From: Liolophura sinensis
Taxonomy: Eukaryota > Mollusca > Polyplacophora > Chitonida > Chitonidae
NCBI RefSeq assembly: GCF_032854445.1
Contig: NC_088297.1
Coordinates: 16,007,127-16,071,126, forward strand
Direction of reading: 5' to 3'
DNA: 64,000 nt
Of the stretch, positions 11,937-36,085 are shown piece after piece; position 1 is the stretch's first letter; each line of letters opens with the position of its first letter. The notes below the pieces were generated by a model. It did not search any database. It was given only the letters and a program-made list of their open reading frames with translations, and was not told where the DNA came from. Made by a program: the position numbers and the translations under genes.

Positions 11937-12583
11937 ATGGACTCGTGGTTGACAGCGACATCGACGACGAGGACGACATGGTGTTTCTAGTCACGAACAG
12001 AGAAGGGGATCTTCACGACTCCTCTTCGGACGAAAGCAAAAGTGAAAGCGGAAGTCCGGACGAAAGGAAACCGGAAGAAGTTAGCATCGCCAGCCTTGCG
12101 CAGGTTTCAGATTCGTCTAACCAGCGCGAAATGTCGAAAGAAGGAAATGTTACTGATAAGCCAACCACCAAAGCTGTAGACATAAACCGTAACTCTACGG
12201 AACTTGTGTGCAGATCGAAAGTGAAAGTGGATCAACAGCAATTTCCGGCTTCTGGGGTGTCAGACTTCAGTCGCGTACAAATAGCTTCAGATACACCTCG
12301 TTCATCCAACAAACCTCTGTGTACGAAAAGAACAATGAAGCCTAAGAAACTTATTGTTCGCAAAAGACAAACCCCTTCCGCCACAGATTTATGCAGCAGC
12401 TGGGATGTTGGGATTTTGTTTCTCTTAGTATCTTTCGTCACGTTTGTGTCACTTTGGGTCGAGTTAAACCCATGTAGATTCTTACCAATGATTTTCTCGG
12501 GTTACGTCATATATGCCTTCGTGATGGCCTTATTGTCCGGCGATAATACGACGTATGCAGAAGTTAACAGACAGCCCACTTGA
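11937..12583 (+). CDS. Terminal exon: acidic/Ser-rich linker plus double membrane segment
   Basis: A phase-1 acceptor joins it to 9848, giving DGLVVDSDIDDEDDMVFLV. It then has a Ser/Asp/Glu-rich region (SSSDESKSESGSPDERKPEE), a basic patch (KRTMKPKKLIVRKRQ), two closely spaced hydrophobic segments (WDVGILFLLVSFVTFVSLWV and FLPMIFSGYVIYAFVMALL, separated by ELNPCR), and a short polar tail GDNTTYAEVNRQPT before the stop at 12581-12583. The layout suggests a C-terminal hairpin anchor with the Ig domain in the cytoplasm, for example on reticulum or nuclear membrane of muscle; that role is inference. I do not recognise an established family. The upstream part of the open frame (11774-11936) is intronic. 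Confidence 0.8.
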
Positions 12584-14410
12584 GCCATGGAATTTACTAC
12601 AACACAAGAAGTTCCTTTCTAATACACACGTGACAACAAATCGCTAGTAAGCAAAGGTCGAAACTTTGACCTTGGCTACTTTGGCTGGTCTCTCTACTCG
12701 GGTGTAAAGTAAGCGTGGTGAATATCTCGCTGAGTGTGAATAGCTGTTTGTAACCATGATATGAACTAAAAACATCAAGGCTGGATGTATAAAGATGTTT
12801 AGGTTTCTGTTAAACCCCGTATTTCACATACAAGTAGTACATGACTAATTCAAGAGAGAAAGTAAAGTACACGTACTCAATTGAATAACCTTGAAGTGAA
12901 AGAAACAAACAACCCACTGAAATGAGAGTTAGTATAAAGGCCAAAGAAAACTATGTATAAAACTGCGTTTACCTTACTTTTCAGAACCTTGTCCCATTGA
13001 CTTCATTAATGTAGTCAAAGGCTTGCATTTTATCTTCTCTGATATTACTAATGCGTTAAAAGTCACTGTTAACCATGATCAGTATGGTTCACAAAATACA
13101 AAAGACTCTTATCTTAGATAGCAAAACCAAAGCCAGAGCAAAACCATCTAACCGTTAAATTCCCGCCTCTTGGCATTCCACCTCAGACAGGGTTTTGCCC
13201 CATGCAGGTTATAAAACCCAACTTAGAATTTAAGCATTAAATTGTAATGGATGGATCCAACACATTCGATGTCCCACCACCCCTTCTCGTGACAACGTTA
13301 CTTTGTCCATGCCATTCCCGGTGAAAGCAATTTGAACATTCGGTTGACTTATTTGCAACAATGTTACTGATGATTGGTCAATTGCGTGTTCTTGATTGAC
13401 AGTTCGGATAGGTCTATTCATTTAGTTAGACAAATTTCAAACCATAAGTAATGCTAGTTTAAGATATAGTTTTCAGTGGTCTTAACCTAACCCTTGCTTC
13501 AGATTTTGGTTTTCTTTCACTAGTTTGCATACGTTAGTATAAGCACTGAATATACCCTGAGATACAGTCTAGATATCAACGAGATTTCAGAAACACTATG
13601 AAAAGTATGGTCACATGCTATGGATGAATCGTGAAGTATTATGCCACCATATTGTGCGATATTCAAATCAACTGTCAACATTAGTCCCTTTCTTGAAGTT
13701 TACCTGTTATGAGTCCATGATACAGGTAGAATTTTTGCCATATAGTTTGTGAGCTTCGCCCGAAATTCCATCAGCTACCAGTGACAATTGCACCCATTAC
13801 GTACGCGTAGATATATACTTTGTTCCAGAGGGACGATTATTAGTTGTGACGTCATACTACGTAAAAAACAAAAACGATAGCGTCACTATAACTTTCTTAT
13901 TGAGTATCACTTTGGAACATTTGTTATCGAATATCTTGAGCCCTCGGGCGAGACTTATAATGCTTTGAAGTCTCAAAATAGGTGCCTAAACATACCGGAA
14001 AACACCCCAAATGAGACAATATTAAGACCCATATTGTCCAAAACCGTGTTATATAATACTGGACAACCTTGGACGTAATCTTGGTCCAATGTCGTATGAC
14101 ATGGACAGTATAAGTTTTGCCATTTTATTGACAGAGGTGTTTTCAAAAGTGTCAGGTACAATGTATATGTCTTCAGGCTTGGCTCTGTTACTGACTGCCA
14201 CATATCTGTGCATTAATTGTATTAAAAGGCAGTTAACCAAAAAATGACGTAACATAAAATGAACATAAAGTGACGTTGTCATCACTAAACACGCTGCTGA
14301 CAACTTTATCTAAAATATACTGACTTTCTACCAAAATCAAATACATTCAAATAACTAAATTTCATTTGATCCACTGAACAGTTTAGCATAATAAATAAGA
14401 AATCCATTTT
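12584..14410. other. 3' flank of the Ig gene; no further gene recognised
   Basis: AT-rich DNA presumably holding the 3' UTR. No convincing coding frame or SINE. Confidence 0.4.
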
Positions 14411-14560
14411 CACCATCTCAATATTTTGACCTAATTAAGTCATCCTCAGGAGAATTCTGCCAAGTGAGGCACATTTTAGCTCACGTTTTAAATCATTTTG
14501 TCTCACTTGGTACAATTCTCTTGCTGATGATTTAATTAAAGTCGAAATAGTGAGATCGTC
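14411..14560. mobile_element. Foldback element with about 65-bp imperfect inverted arms
   Basis: The left arm runs CACCATCTCAATATTTTGAC, CTAATTAAGTCATC, GAGAATTCTGCCAAGTGAGG. The right arm read in reverse is GACGATCTCACTATTTCGAC, TTTAATTAAATCATC, GAGAATTGTACCAAGTGAGA. Only a short centre separates the arms. This is a MITE-like hairpin of unknown superfamily. Confidence 0.75.
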
Positions 14561-15779
14561 AAGATGAATTTCTTCGTAGGTTCTTCGGTTTTCCAACTAT
14601 ATTTTATCGACGGCTTTAGTGGACCATATTAATAAAAGCACTGGGTGCTGATTACGCCATTAAGTCTTGTAATGCATGGTCAAATTACAGGTCATGTAAC
14701 AAGAGCTCTTGCAAAAGCTAAACATACAGTTAAAGAAATCCGTGTCACGTCATTTGCCCCCGAGAATATCAAAGTAGTCCAAAAACTTATCTAACAATTC
14801 AAAAATGAAAAATACCACCCCCTCCACCCCCACCCCACCCCACCCCCCGCCCACGGTATATACTGTTTTCAGTGATGTGCCTAATATTGATGACATGGTT
14901 TATTTCATGTTTTCCTCTTAAATTTAAGTCTTAGAAGTTAAATACTTGAATTGTAACCTAGGTACTTTGAAGCTCATTTATGGTATTAGGTCTAATGATG
15001 CCAAACTGGCATGTTTTTATGTTTTCATCTTTTATATTCGCACACAAACAGACTTGTGTGCAGTTTGTTCATGAAATCTGCACCGATTTCCATGTGTTTA
15101 GAAAGCTACTCCATTATAATATACGCCGTTTGGACAGAGAAAAAATGCCGGTGGCGTCATTCCACCTTACACCTTCAGTATTGTTCAAAATGCCCAATTT
15201 ATGGACTTCATAAGGCTTTATTCTGTTAACAAACCTATTCTAAAATTATAGAAGTGCTTCTTGACATAGTTGTCTATGATTTATGAAATGATGATTAAAC
15301 AAGCTCTACAGGTCATTTGTTTTTAGACACGGATCAAAAAATGCTTAGCGCCTACGATCCGCTAGCAATCGTCACGTTTGTCTAAAATTGGTAAGGCTGA
15401 AATAGCGGTCAAACACTTCCATGCATTTGAAACTACAACTGACACCCACAGAAGTCTATAAGATCATCCATATACAAACACATGTATATTCCAACATGGT
15501 TGCGGTCGGTTACCTGGCTTTAGACATTTAAACCAAAAAGCCAGTTGTTCACGTTTACAAAATGATTTCGATGTAACACGATGGACACGTGAACAAAAGG
15601 TGCTGCTCGCTGATAGTGCACTGTATCGATGAAGGCTTCCTAGTCCTTTGAGCCGCTCCCTACCCTTTCCATCAACCTTTAGAACTATCTGGAGGATATG
15701 CATAAATAAAATAAAAAAGCGGCAAAGCGGCACTTTACCTGCGTAACAATATAATAACTCAGAGGGTCACCACTTTGTC
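14561..15779. other. Intergenic DNA; C-rich tract at 14817-14852
   Basis: No gene recognised. 14817-14852 is almost pure C with runs of 3-6 C separated by single A, G or T, so the minus strand is a strong G-quadruplex candidate. Confidence 0.5.
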
Positions 15780-15784
15780 ATTCA

Positions 15785-16002
15785 GCTAAAACTGCACACC
15801 AATAAAGTTGGGGGTTCAAATCCAGCTCTAAATGGTAAGGCTGTCTCATTAAGTTTGGAAGCTCGTCAGATACCCAGCTGACGGTCGAGGTGCATTCCTG
15901 CCATGGCTGAACTCTCAACCCATGAATGGGCTCGTCATTGTTCAGTTTAAATATATTCTTGAACGTGTAGTTAAACAGCAATGTCACACACAAATAAATA
16001 AA
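15785..16002 (+). mobile_element. tRNA-like SINE (type C-like)
   Basis: A B-box-like GGGTTCAAATCCAGC near the 5' end, the body CCATGGCTGAACTCTCAACC, and a 3' end TATATTCTTGAACGTGTAGT, TTAAACAGCAATG, then AAATAAATAAATA. Confidence 0.65.
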
Positions 16003-16940
16003 TATGGTGACTCATCATGTCCTTTGAATGCAGTAACAAACCTTATTTATTGGCGAAGTGGATATAGGAATACACAGACTGTATCTTAAATGGAGGCAAA
16101 TCACGAAAACGTCTTCAACTTGAGTTGTGTCCCTTGGTAATAATGCAAGTCCCACATCTTGTTTAAACTTGCAATTAGAGATTCATTGAAAACGAGCTGT
16201 ACGTACGCTACACCAAGTTCCAACACTTATTTCTACAAGTAGACATGCACCACAGTAGAGGTGTGAATTTAACTTGAGCGAAGACAATAGTTGCGTTTGT
16301 ATTTTGCTCAACAGAACGACACAGAGGTCTTTGGCCATGTGGCATCAATGCAATGTACATAGTCTACGGACTGCACATGAGATGTTCACTTTAACACTGA
16401 TGGCATCCTGACGACTGGAGATTGAGGTCTGTGAAAATAATGTATTCATTTCCAGAGGAGGCAAACTATTGCGTGTACAGTTGATGAATACTAATATTTG
16501 GGGGATAAACTGTATACATATATTACTGCCATAAAGAGAAAAGGATATACTTATCAACAATTGGGGAGCATTTCAAATGTTATCTTTACTGTATACATGT
16601 ATATAATTTTGGCGATGCAAAGGTGAGGTGTGCGGCTCTACTAATGGTGTATCGGTAAGTTAGTTTTTTTAAAAAACAATAAATAGATAATGTTTTTCGA
16701 ACTGAAAAAAATTCCTGGAAAGTCATGACCTGAACCGTTGTAAACGCGAAATATGCCTTGTTGTTTATGTTCTTATTACCAAATCTTTTATTTCTTCAAC
16801 ATCTGGAGACTTTAATTTGTAAAACTCCAATAAAATGTACGTGACCGAGATACAAATAAAGCTGCATCTCGGAAACATAATCCCTTTCATTTGTTTGTAT
16901 TGAAACCTGATTCGAATGTAATGGCTTGATAAACACTGAA
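16003..16940. other. Intergenic, nothing recognised
   Basis: AT-rich DNA with no domain-bearing frame or clear repeat family. Confidence 0.4.
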
Positions 16941-17290
16941 ATGAAGTATTTATCAGATGAAAGACCATTAAACACTATCCAGGAAAAATACGATTTTTTT
17001 TCTAACCGAGTAAATTGCATTTAAAAGATATGATGTTATGTTCGTCTGCTGAGGTCCAGAGGTACATGTGTCGATGACGTCATAGCCATATTTTGGCATG
17101 AAATAGTTCGATTCAAGGTCCATTTGGTGAATGCAAGTATAGTTCTAAATGCAGATGGAACTTGAATAATGAAATTAACAATCTACGGGAGTCAAGTGGC
17201 AAAAAGCTCATCTGACGTCACTGGCCCCCAATATGGTCAGAAAAGGCCAACGCAGAATCAAAACTTTCAAATGCATTTTATTAGGTCGAA
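16941..17290 (+). repeat. Dispersed repeat R2, copy 1
   Basis: About 350 bp aligning, diverged, with 19865-20225 in the same orientation. Shared landmarks are AAATGAAG...CCAGATGA-like words at the start, TGTCCAGGAAA-like words, GGCAAAAAGCTCATCTGACG versus GGTAAAAAGCTGATGTGAAG, and TTTCAAATGCA near the end. Confidence 0.65.
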
Positions 17291-18120
17291 AAATATTCTA
17301 AGAAAATAAATGAAACCATTTTCCCGGGAAGTATTTAATGATCTTTTATTTGACATATACTCCATGCTAGTGTTTTATTTGCTTTCAAAGAAGAATAAAG
17401 CAATAGTATGAAGGAAATTTGTGCCACAAAATGGTACTAAGCACTATTAGTAAAATATTACAGGTCGTCTGAACAGAACTTTTGAAAAACCAGACCAATA
17501 ATCACAACAAAATGCGGCGATGTATGAGAAATCATAGACACCTCATTTGACCACCATTTTGCAATTGTTCGAATGTAATTATTTTCAATCTTTGTAAATA
17601 AAGAGTTTATTTGACCTTGAAATGACCTGAATGTGTGTTGTACTTACATTATATCGCAGTTATTTCGAACACGAGCCGAAACATTAAGGCATGACTAGGT
17701 GATAATAATGGGTATTTGGTCGATGTTTAATTAGAAAGTCCTTAAATGAGTGATTCATTTCTTGGGTTAAGTAGTTTATAATTTATTTGGGGGCTAGTCT
17801 CACTGGAAGCAAACTAACATTAGGATTTTAGATACATCCTTGTTTACGTAGTAGGTAAATGGAGGTGCTTAATTGAATTCTGCTCAATGCTGTTGTGTAT
17901 TGGAGCTATGGATTAAGTTTCAACGCAACGAGTTCACGTGTTATATTTCAGAGATCATTTGGGATTCTGTATTAGGACGATAAGGTCCAGTGTTGCACCA
18001 ATGTCCGTTAGTCGGGCAAAAGATTCGTGTTCTGGAGCAAAACGTACAGGGGCAAGGAGCTCGAGTAGGTCTATTGGGACAATGCGTTGACGTATCAGTC
18101 GATGGGTTACCTTGACCTCG
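17291..18120. other. Intergenic, nothing recognised
   Basis: No gene recognised. The 17955-18227 frame runs into a SINE tail. Confidence 0.4.
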
Positions 18121-18127
18121 TGAATTG

Positions 18128-18250
18128 TCTGGAGATGTCTGGTGTCTTCAGCATGATACTTCAGTGACAGATACGGTTTGACGGCATGAACTTGCCCTGT
18201 CACAAGAACACATAGTTTTGTATACACACATAATTCCTCCTCATCTTAAG
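18128..18250 (+). mobile_element. Type-B SINE tail fragment
   Basis: CTGGTGTCTTCAGCATGATA, TTCAGTGACAG, GGCATGAACTTGCCCTGTCA and CAAGAACACATAG match the 3' half of the type-B variant seen at 45.2 and 60.3 kb. Confidence 0.65.
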
Positions 18251-18261
18251 ACTGAAAAAAA

Positions 18262-18358
18262 ACATACATACATACATACACATACATGTACACATACATA
18301 CATACATACATACATACACACATACATACGTACATACACACATACACACATACATATT
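18262..18358. repeat. (CATA)n microsatellite
   Basis: About 100 bp of CATA/CACA iterations. The 18218-18487 frame is mostly this repeat. Confidence 0.9.
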
Positions 18359-18450
18359 CATTTTATGAGATCTTTATTTGTGTGGATTATACATACATGT
18401 TTTATTTATTTACATATTAACAATTCCTTCGTTAATCATCACTGCAATCA

Positions 18451-30317
<11,867 letters not shown>

Positions 30318-32829
30318 TGTGCCCTATCACAATTGATCTCAAGACTATGGGGTCAGCAAGGAATAGAAACTGTAACAAGCAAATAAGCCTACATGTTTGT
30401 TATGTCAAAAGTTATGCAACAGTAAAATAAAATACTTACGTAGACCTATGAAACGGTCATTTGAAATTAAAAAGACGTACATACAAGGACTTTCGGTACA
30501 TAATAACGAATAACCCAAACTTTTCTTGAAGGCGTAAAAGTACTTTTGCCTAGTTCCGATTAGTCTTTGATCTGACTGATATAACAGTATATTTATAGTC
30601 CATAGTTTCAAATCACAACACTTAGTATGAACTTTATTATCTGTAAAATCTTTTGTTTGATTGGTATTTAGCACCTTACTCCAGATCTTTTCACTTTTAC
30701 CATGTTTAATCGCGGTCAGTCGCCATAGTTACATTGCATGTCATATTTTTACCTTAGGGACGGCAGAGAAATTATCTTCGTTTATCGTGAAAATTAGATA
30801 GGACTTACTGTAAAAAAAAGCCTGCTAACAATGATTTAAAAAGTAAAGGGAAAACAACAAAATCGTGTACTCTTTTACGAAGCGCAGATATATTTGAATT
30901 GAAAGTAACGATATTGGGTCAAAACTACACCTATCATCTGACCTGAAGAAGACAGAACGTTGAAAATTTAACCTCTTAGGCACAGGGTCATTGCTAATTC
31001 ATTTGCCTTAACGGTTGGACTATCCAAACCGACGAGATCACAAACTCCAATCCAGCTCTCGCTAGTTTAGCCAAATCCTTTTGAAGAACCACTCAAACTG
31101 TATCTAAAATACATTATTAATTAGACCCACTAGAAGAGAAATCAAGTATTTCAGTGCTAAGTAGACGTTCTGGTTGTTTCTAACCACCTGGGATTCACAT
31201 ACAGAATAGCCTTCATAAATAGGCCTCTTAGTACGCATTGCCTAACGCGCTTCACAATGAGTTCATCAAAAAGCCAAACACAATCAACAGGGTCCGTCTC
31301 AAAATTCGAATATTTAAATGCACTTAATTCTATTCGAGAACATTTTGCAAGATATCTTTAGATAAATTTGTCAGTGGTTTTTGTGATTCTTTTCTCTTGT
31401 CTTTTGATTATTAAGATCTGGTCGGTGATATTTTGAAACTCTCAAAACGCAGATACATTGTGTGGCTTTGAAATATATGTAAATGGCGTGATAATAATTC
31501 GGGATCAGGAATTTACATAATATAAATTTTCATTCAAAAGCTACATGTATTTATACTTAGGTTTATACTTACCTTTCACAATTGATTTCACCCTAGTCGC
31601 ATCAGTAAGACTCGTCATGCGCGAGAGACAGACTGTAGTCAAGTGGCAACAAAGTAACCCTTAATAACGTATCGCTATCATTTATGCGATATTGCGATGT
31701 TACTCATCTGAACTCAGCTCCTGTCGCGTTCACCTTCAACAGCAATGTTTTCAAAGGCAACGATTCCAATGGATTCCTCCTGCTACGAGGAGGTTGTGAC
31801 AAAGACGTAAGGGAGTTCGGGATTGGTTGAAAAAAGCATCTGTCTATCGAAGTGTTAAAAAAAACAGTATAACATGATGAAAAGTTTAATTAAATTCTTC
31901 TACGAGAATGTTGCGATGTGTTTAAAGCGAGAGACCTAACGGAAGTGGATAAGGGATGAGCAAACAGCGAGGATTTGCTCATAGGCTTCCAAACGAGCGG
32001 CGGTAACGTAAGATAGCGTCACTTCGCTGGCGCTTGCACTGAGGCCGTTTTTGTTGTGGTCACGTCATGGAGGCGTCAAATGTATAATCCTACCAATCAG
32101 ACATTAACTAAGGAGGCCTTATCGCATACTGCCGGGAGGAAATTGATGTTTAAATGGTGTTTAGAGATCGTCGGTCAACTCTCATCAACGCCCCCTCCTC
32201 TGTAACGGCCTAAGAGTTCGTCTCTATTCATTCCAGTGGGGTCGTATTACGACCCTGCTGGCCGCCATTTGCTGCCCGTCACTAAATCCCCTAACAGCAC
32301 GCCCGGTCAACATAGCACTTAACTCATGGGGGTCAGATCAAATCCCCACCCTAAGGAAGTATCCATTATTAGTGACGAAATCTCTCGGGGTAAAACACCA
32401 CTTAGCAAACAGAGAGCACGCACGACCCGTAGGCTTACTTCGTTGAAGTGGCAAAAGTGGCAGAAAACACATTTCCACAGATAATTGAATAATAAGATGT
32501 CTGTATTGATTAGCGATCAGATTTTATTTACTAAATGCGCTGCTCTGGGGGTTTTAGATCCAGCTGAAGGACACGTACAAAGGAAGGTCCTTAATTCTAC
32601 CACTGCGCGTCACTATCGATCTATATCTATCAGTACGTCATTCTCCTAATTGTCAGCCTGTATTAAAAATATTTTACCAACGTTATTTGGGGTTCACATT
32701 TTCTCGGACAGCACAGACGTATGACGTACTGTTAGCGATTGTATTCAGATTCATAACACGAGAATCTGTTTTATACCCAAAAGGTGTAACTGCCAAGTGA
32801 TTTTAATGTAGTCTGTTTACTTAAACCAA
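30318..32829. other. 5' flank of PRDM14
   Basis: No exon or SINE recognised. It presumably includes promoter and 5' UTR of PRDM14 and perhaps the start of the divergent + strand gene. No specific promoter element can be named. Confidence 0.4.
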
Positions 32830-32998
32830 TTTCCGAACGACATCCGTCAATCTGCACTATGGTGGGGGGAAAGCGGGGGAAAGCCACAGCCATCCGCAGA
32901 TTACTGCAGACATTCCCACGTACGACCGGAGAAATTGCCAATATGAGATGGACTTGAACTATCACCGATCACATTGATGAGAGCCGACTAAAGTAGTT
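32830..32998 (-). mobile_element. SINE-A, diverged, lacking the 3' tail
   Basis: CACTATGGTGGGGGGAAAGC, CATCCGCAGATTACTGCAGA, CATTCCCACGTACGACCGGA, TGGACTTGAACTATCACCGA. Confidence 0.75.
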
Positions 32999-33329
32999 TG
33001 TGCATTTAACATGCCGCTTTTCAAAAAACAATGACCTGTAGCTGTTAACGTCGCTCTGAAGCAATAAATTGGGTGATCATGTTAAATATTAAAATGTGAT
33101 CATTCTCCGTCATACACGGAGTGTGGTTTTATACACCTCCATAAAACAGTATCAAACCAATTACTTTGACAACTAATACCATTTACCAGGTATATATAGG
33201 CATGCTTCATGAACACTATAACAACTGGTAATGTTGCAAAACAAATAAAGCCTATCCACATACACCGGCAGCATTGATTGTGAATGATGTGAACAATATG
33301 CAATGAATTCATGGTAATAGGCGTCAGAG

Positions 33330-33665
<336 letters not shown>

Positions 33666-34704
33666 TATATATATAAAGGTTTAGTCACGAAACGTATATA
33701 TATACGTACAACTGTGGACAGTATGCATCAAGGGATTTTGTAAAATAGTTTGCAACATGTTTTCACTTAAGTTAAGTTGTCTAGAATATGATTAGCTGAA
33801 GTAGACTAAGTGGGGGAGTCATAACAAAAGTTATTGACAAGAATTCGATTCGATTCAGTATCAGTCAATTCGATTCAGTGTTTCAGAACACATAGTATTT
33901 TGTCCACATTGTATAGTTTAACTAATTTCAGTCATTTTTTTTCAATTCCTATTAAAATCTTTCAGAAAAAAAAAGAAGAAGAAGAAAAACCACACACCCC
34001 CCAAAGAAACGCACAAAATAAAACGAAGATTATGCATTGTGTTTACAGCTTTACAACGGTAGATAAAATATTAAGCATTTAACAGAAGGACTTAACAGCT
34101 TTGGTAGATGCTTTTTAGCACACCAGTATAACCTATCGCCAGAATTCATTCATTCTGCACCCGCTATTGTGGTAATACACTGGAAAAAAAACACTTCAGT
34201 TCCAATCAACTTGATTTATAACGTGATATTATAACGTAAAGTCCAAGGCGAAATTTTGAATAGTAAATTAACACGTTTAGTGTACAAGGGAGAAAGAAAA
34301 GGGTTTTTTTCTCGCTCTAACGGTAGGCTAACCACTGACCATTTATTCCAATGATCGATCACGTTTTCACAAAATGCTACAATGGTAGTAAAAGGCAGAC
34401 AGTATAGAGAACAACACCACAGAAGAGACGACAGTGTGATACAGTCGTGACCAGTACTGATGGATCCCGGCCACTTGTCATTTTACCTCAGTTAGGGTTT
34501 CATTTCAACTGTTCATGTATATGGCACCATGGCTTAAGGTACAAAAAAAATGCAGTGACGATGGTCGCAGATTATTGGACTGCTATAGCCCGGAATTACT
34601 TAAAATGCTTTTTGTGTCTTCACATTTAGGTATATATTCACTTCTACGACTGGTACAATTGCATCAGTTCACATACATGCATAGACAGCTATTGTTATGA
34701 CCTC
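33666..34704. other. No gene recognised
   Basis: AT-rich DNA with an imperfect AATTCGATTCAG repeat at 33840-33880 and an A/G-rich run at 33965-33990. Confidence 0.4.
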
Positions 34705-34934
34705 AAGTCTCAACACCATTGAGGTCGCTGTGAGTTCAAGCCCAGCTCATGCTGGCCTTCTCTCCGGCCGTACGTGGGAAGGTCTGCCAGCAACTTGCGG
34801 ATGCTCGTGGATTTCCCCCGGGCTCTGCCCGGTTTCCTCCCACCTTAATGCTGGCCGGCGTCGTGAAAGTGAAATATTCTTGAGTACGGCTTAAAACACC
34901 AATCAAATAAATAAGCAAATAAATCAAAGTCTCA
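34705..34934 (+). mobile_element. SINE-A, 5'-truncated, with 8-bp target duplication
   Basis: Starts inside the tRNA head (GAGGTCGCTGTGAGTTCAAG, B box GTTCAAGCCC) and runs to AAATAAATAAGCAAATAAAT. AAGTCTCA flanks both sides (34705-34712, 34927-34934). Confidence 0.85.
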
Positions 34935-35945
34935 TCTATAGGCTTACAATAGATAACGTACCCCTAAGTTAAACTACAAGTATTTAGTACACATACATGA
35001 GAATATTTCTCATATAGTTAAGTGATACACATTTCTATAGTTTTTAATTCAGCACGACTAACAATACTTAAGTAACGATTTGTGCGCTGCCAATCAATGC
35101 TATATATATATATAGGCTATATGTAAAAAATTTATTAGTGCAACAAGGCGAGGCAATGGCTATGTTTAAAACCTCTACTTAATTATTAATATATAAGGGA
35201 TATAGTTTGAAAGTTAACATAAAACTTAATTCTACTCAAATATTTTCAAAGAATCATATTTTCCCTTACTTTTTAAAAAGGTAGTGACTTCTGCTTGAAA
35301 AAATGCTGGGAAACAGATGAAGTTTATTTGCTTCTCTGAAACATGGTTTGCATAAATATAGTAAATTAGCATACATGACGCAAAAGTTAATTTCTTGAAA
35401 GAAATCCTTGAAATAACCAAAGAGCCTCTGTTCCTTGGAAAGCATTATGTTGACGGGCTAAGCAAAGCTGCGGCAAGGTAGGACTAGAGTTACGTCCCTT
35501 GTAACGGGAACTCTTCATGTAAACATTGAGTGACAGAGTTTTTTATTCAGGCTGTCTTAACCTTTGTTATTCATTTAATAAGTAAGTGAGCACATTCTTT
35601 AGTATTTTATGCCCTTTCTTAAGTGTTGTGGGAACACGTATTCTTCACAGCCGAATATCGGCTAAACTGTAAAGCACCGTCTGTTTTCTGCTGACACTAC
35701 TGTGCTGATTGCTGTTGTTGTTGTTGTTGTTGTTTTTTATTGTTCATGTACAAATATATGAAAGCCAAGGTAGTAGTTTCAGTCTCTTACACAGTCTTCG
35801 ATGGATCACTTAAAGTTTAGAGGTCCGTAGGAAATTTTCCTCAACATGTGACGGTCACATTGAAAAGACAACCCGCTTTTCCATTCATTGTTAAAGTCCA
35901 CTCCCCTTTAGTCCGACTACAAAATACATGCAATGTGTTAGACTG
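34935..35945. other. No gene recognised; (TTG)n at about 35711-35735
   Basis: AT-rich DNA with a TA run at 35100-35115 and a TTG trinucleotide repeat. Confidence 0.4.
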
Positions 35946-35947
35946 TA

Positions 35948-36085
35948 ATTTATTTATTTATTTGATTGGTGTTTTACGCCGAACTCAAGAATATTTCACT
36001 TATACGACGGCCGCCAGCGTTGGGAGGAAACCGAACAGAGCCCGGGGAAAACCCACGACCATCTGCAGGTTGCTGAAAGACCTGT
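35948..36085 (-). mobile_element. SINE-A fragment
   Basis: Tail and body in reverse (TTTATTTGATTGGTGTTTTA ... GAGCCCGGGGAAAACCCACG), broken off after the CATCTGCAGGTTGCTG segment. Confidence 0.88.
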
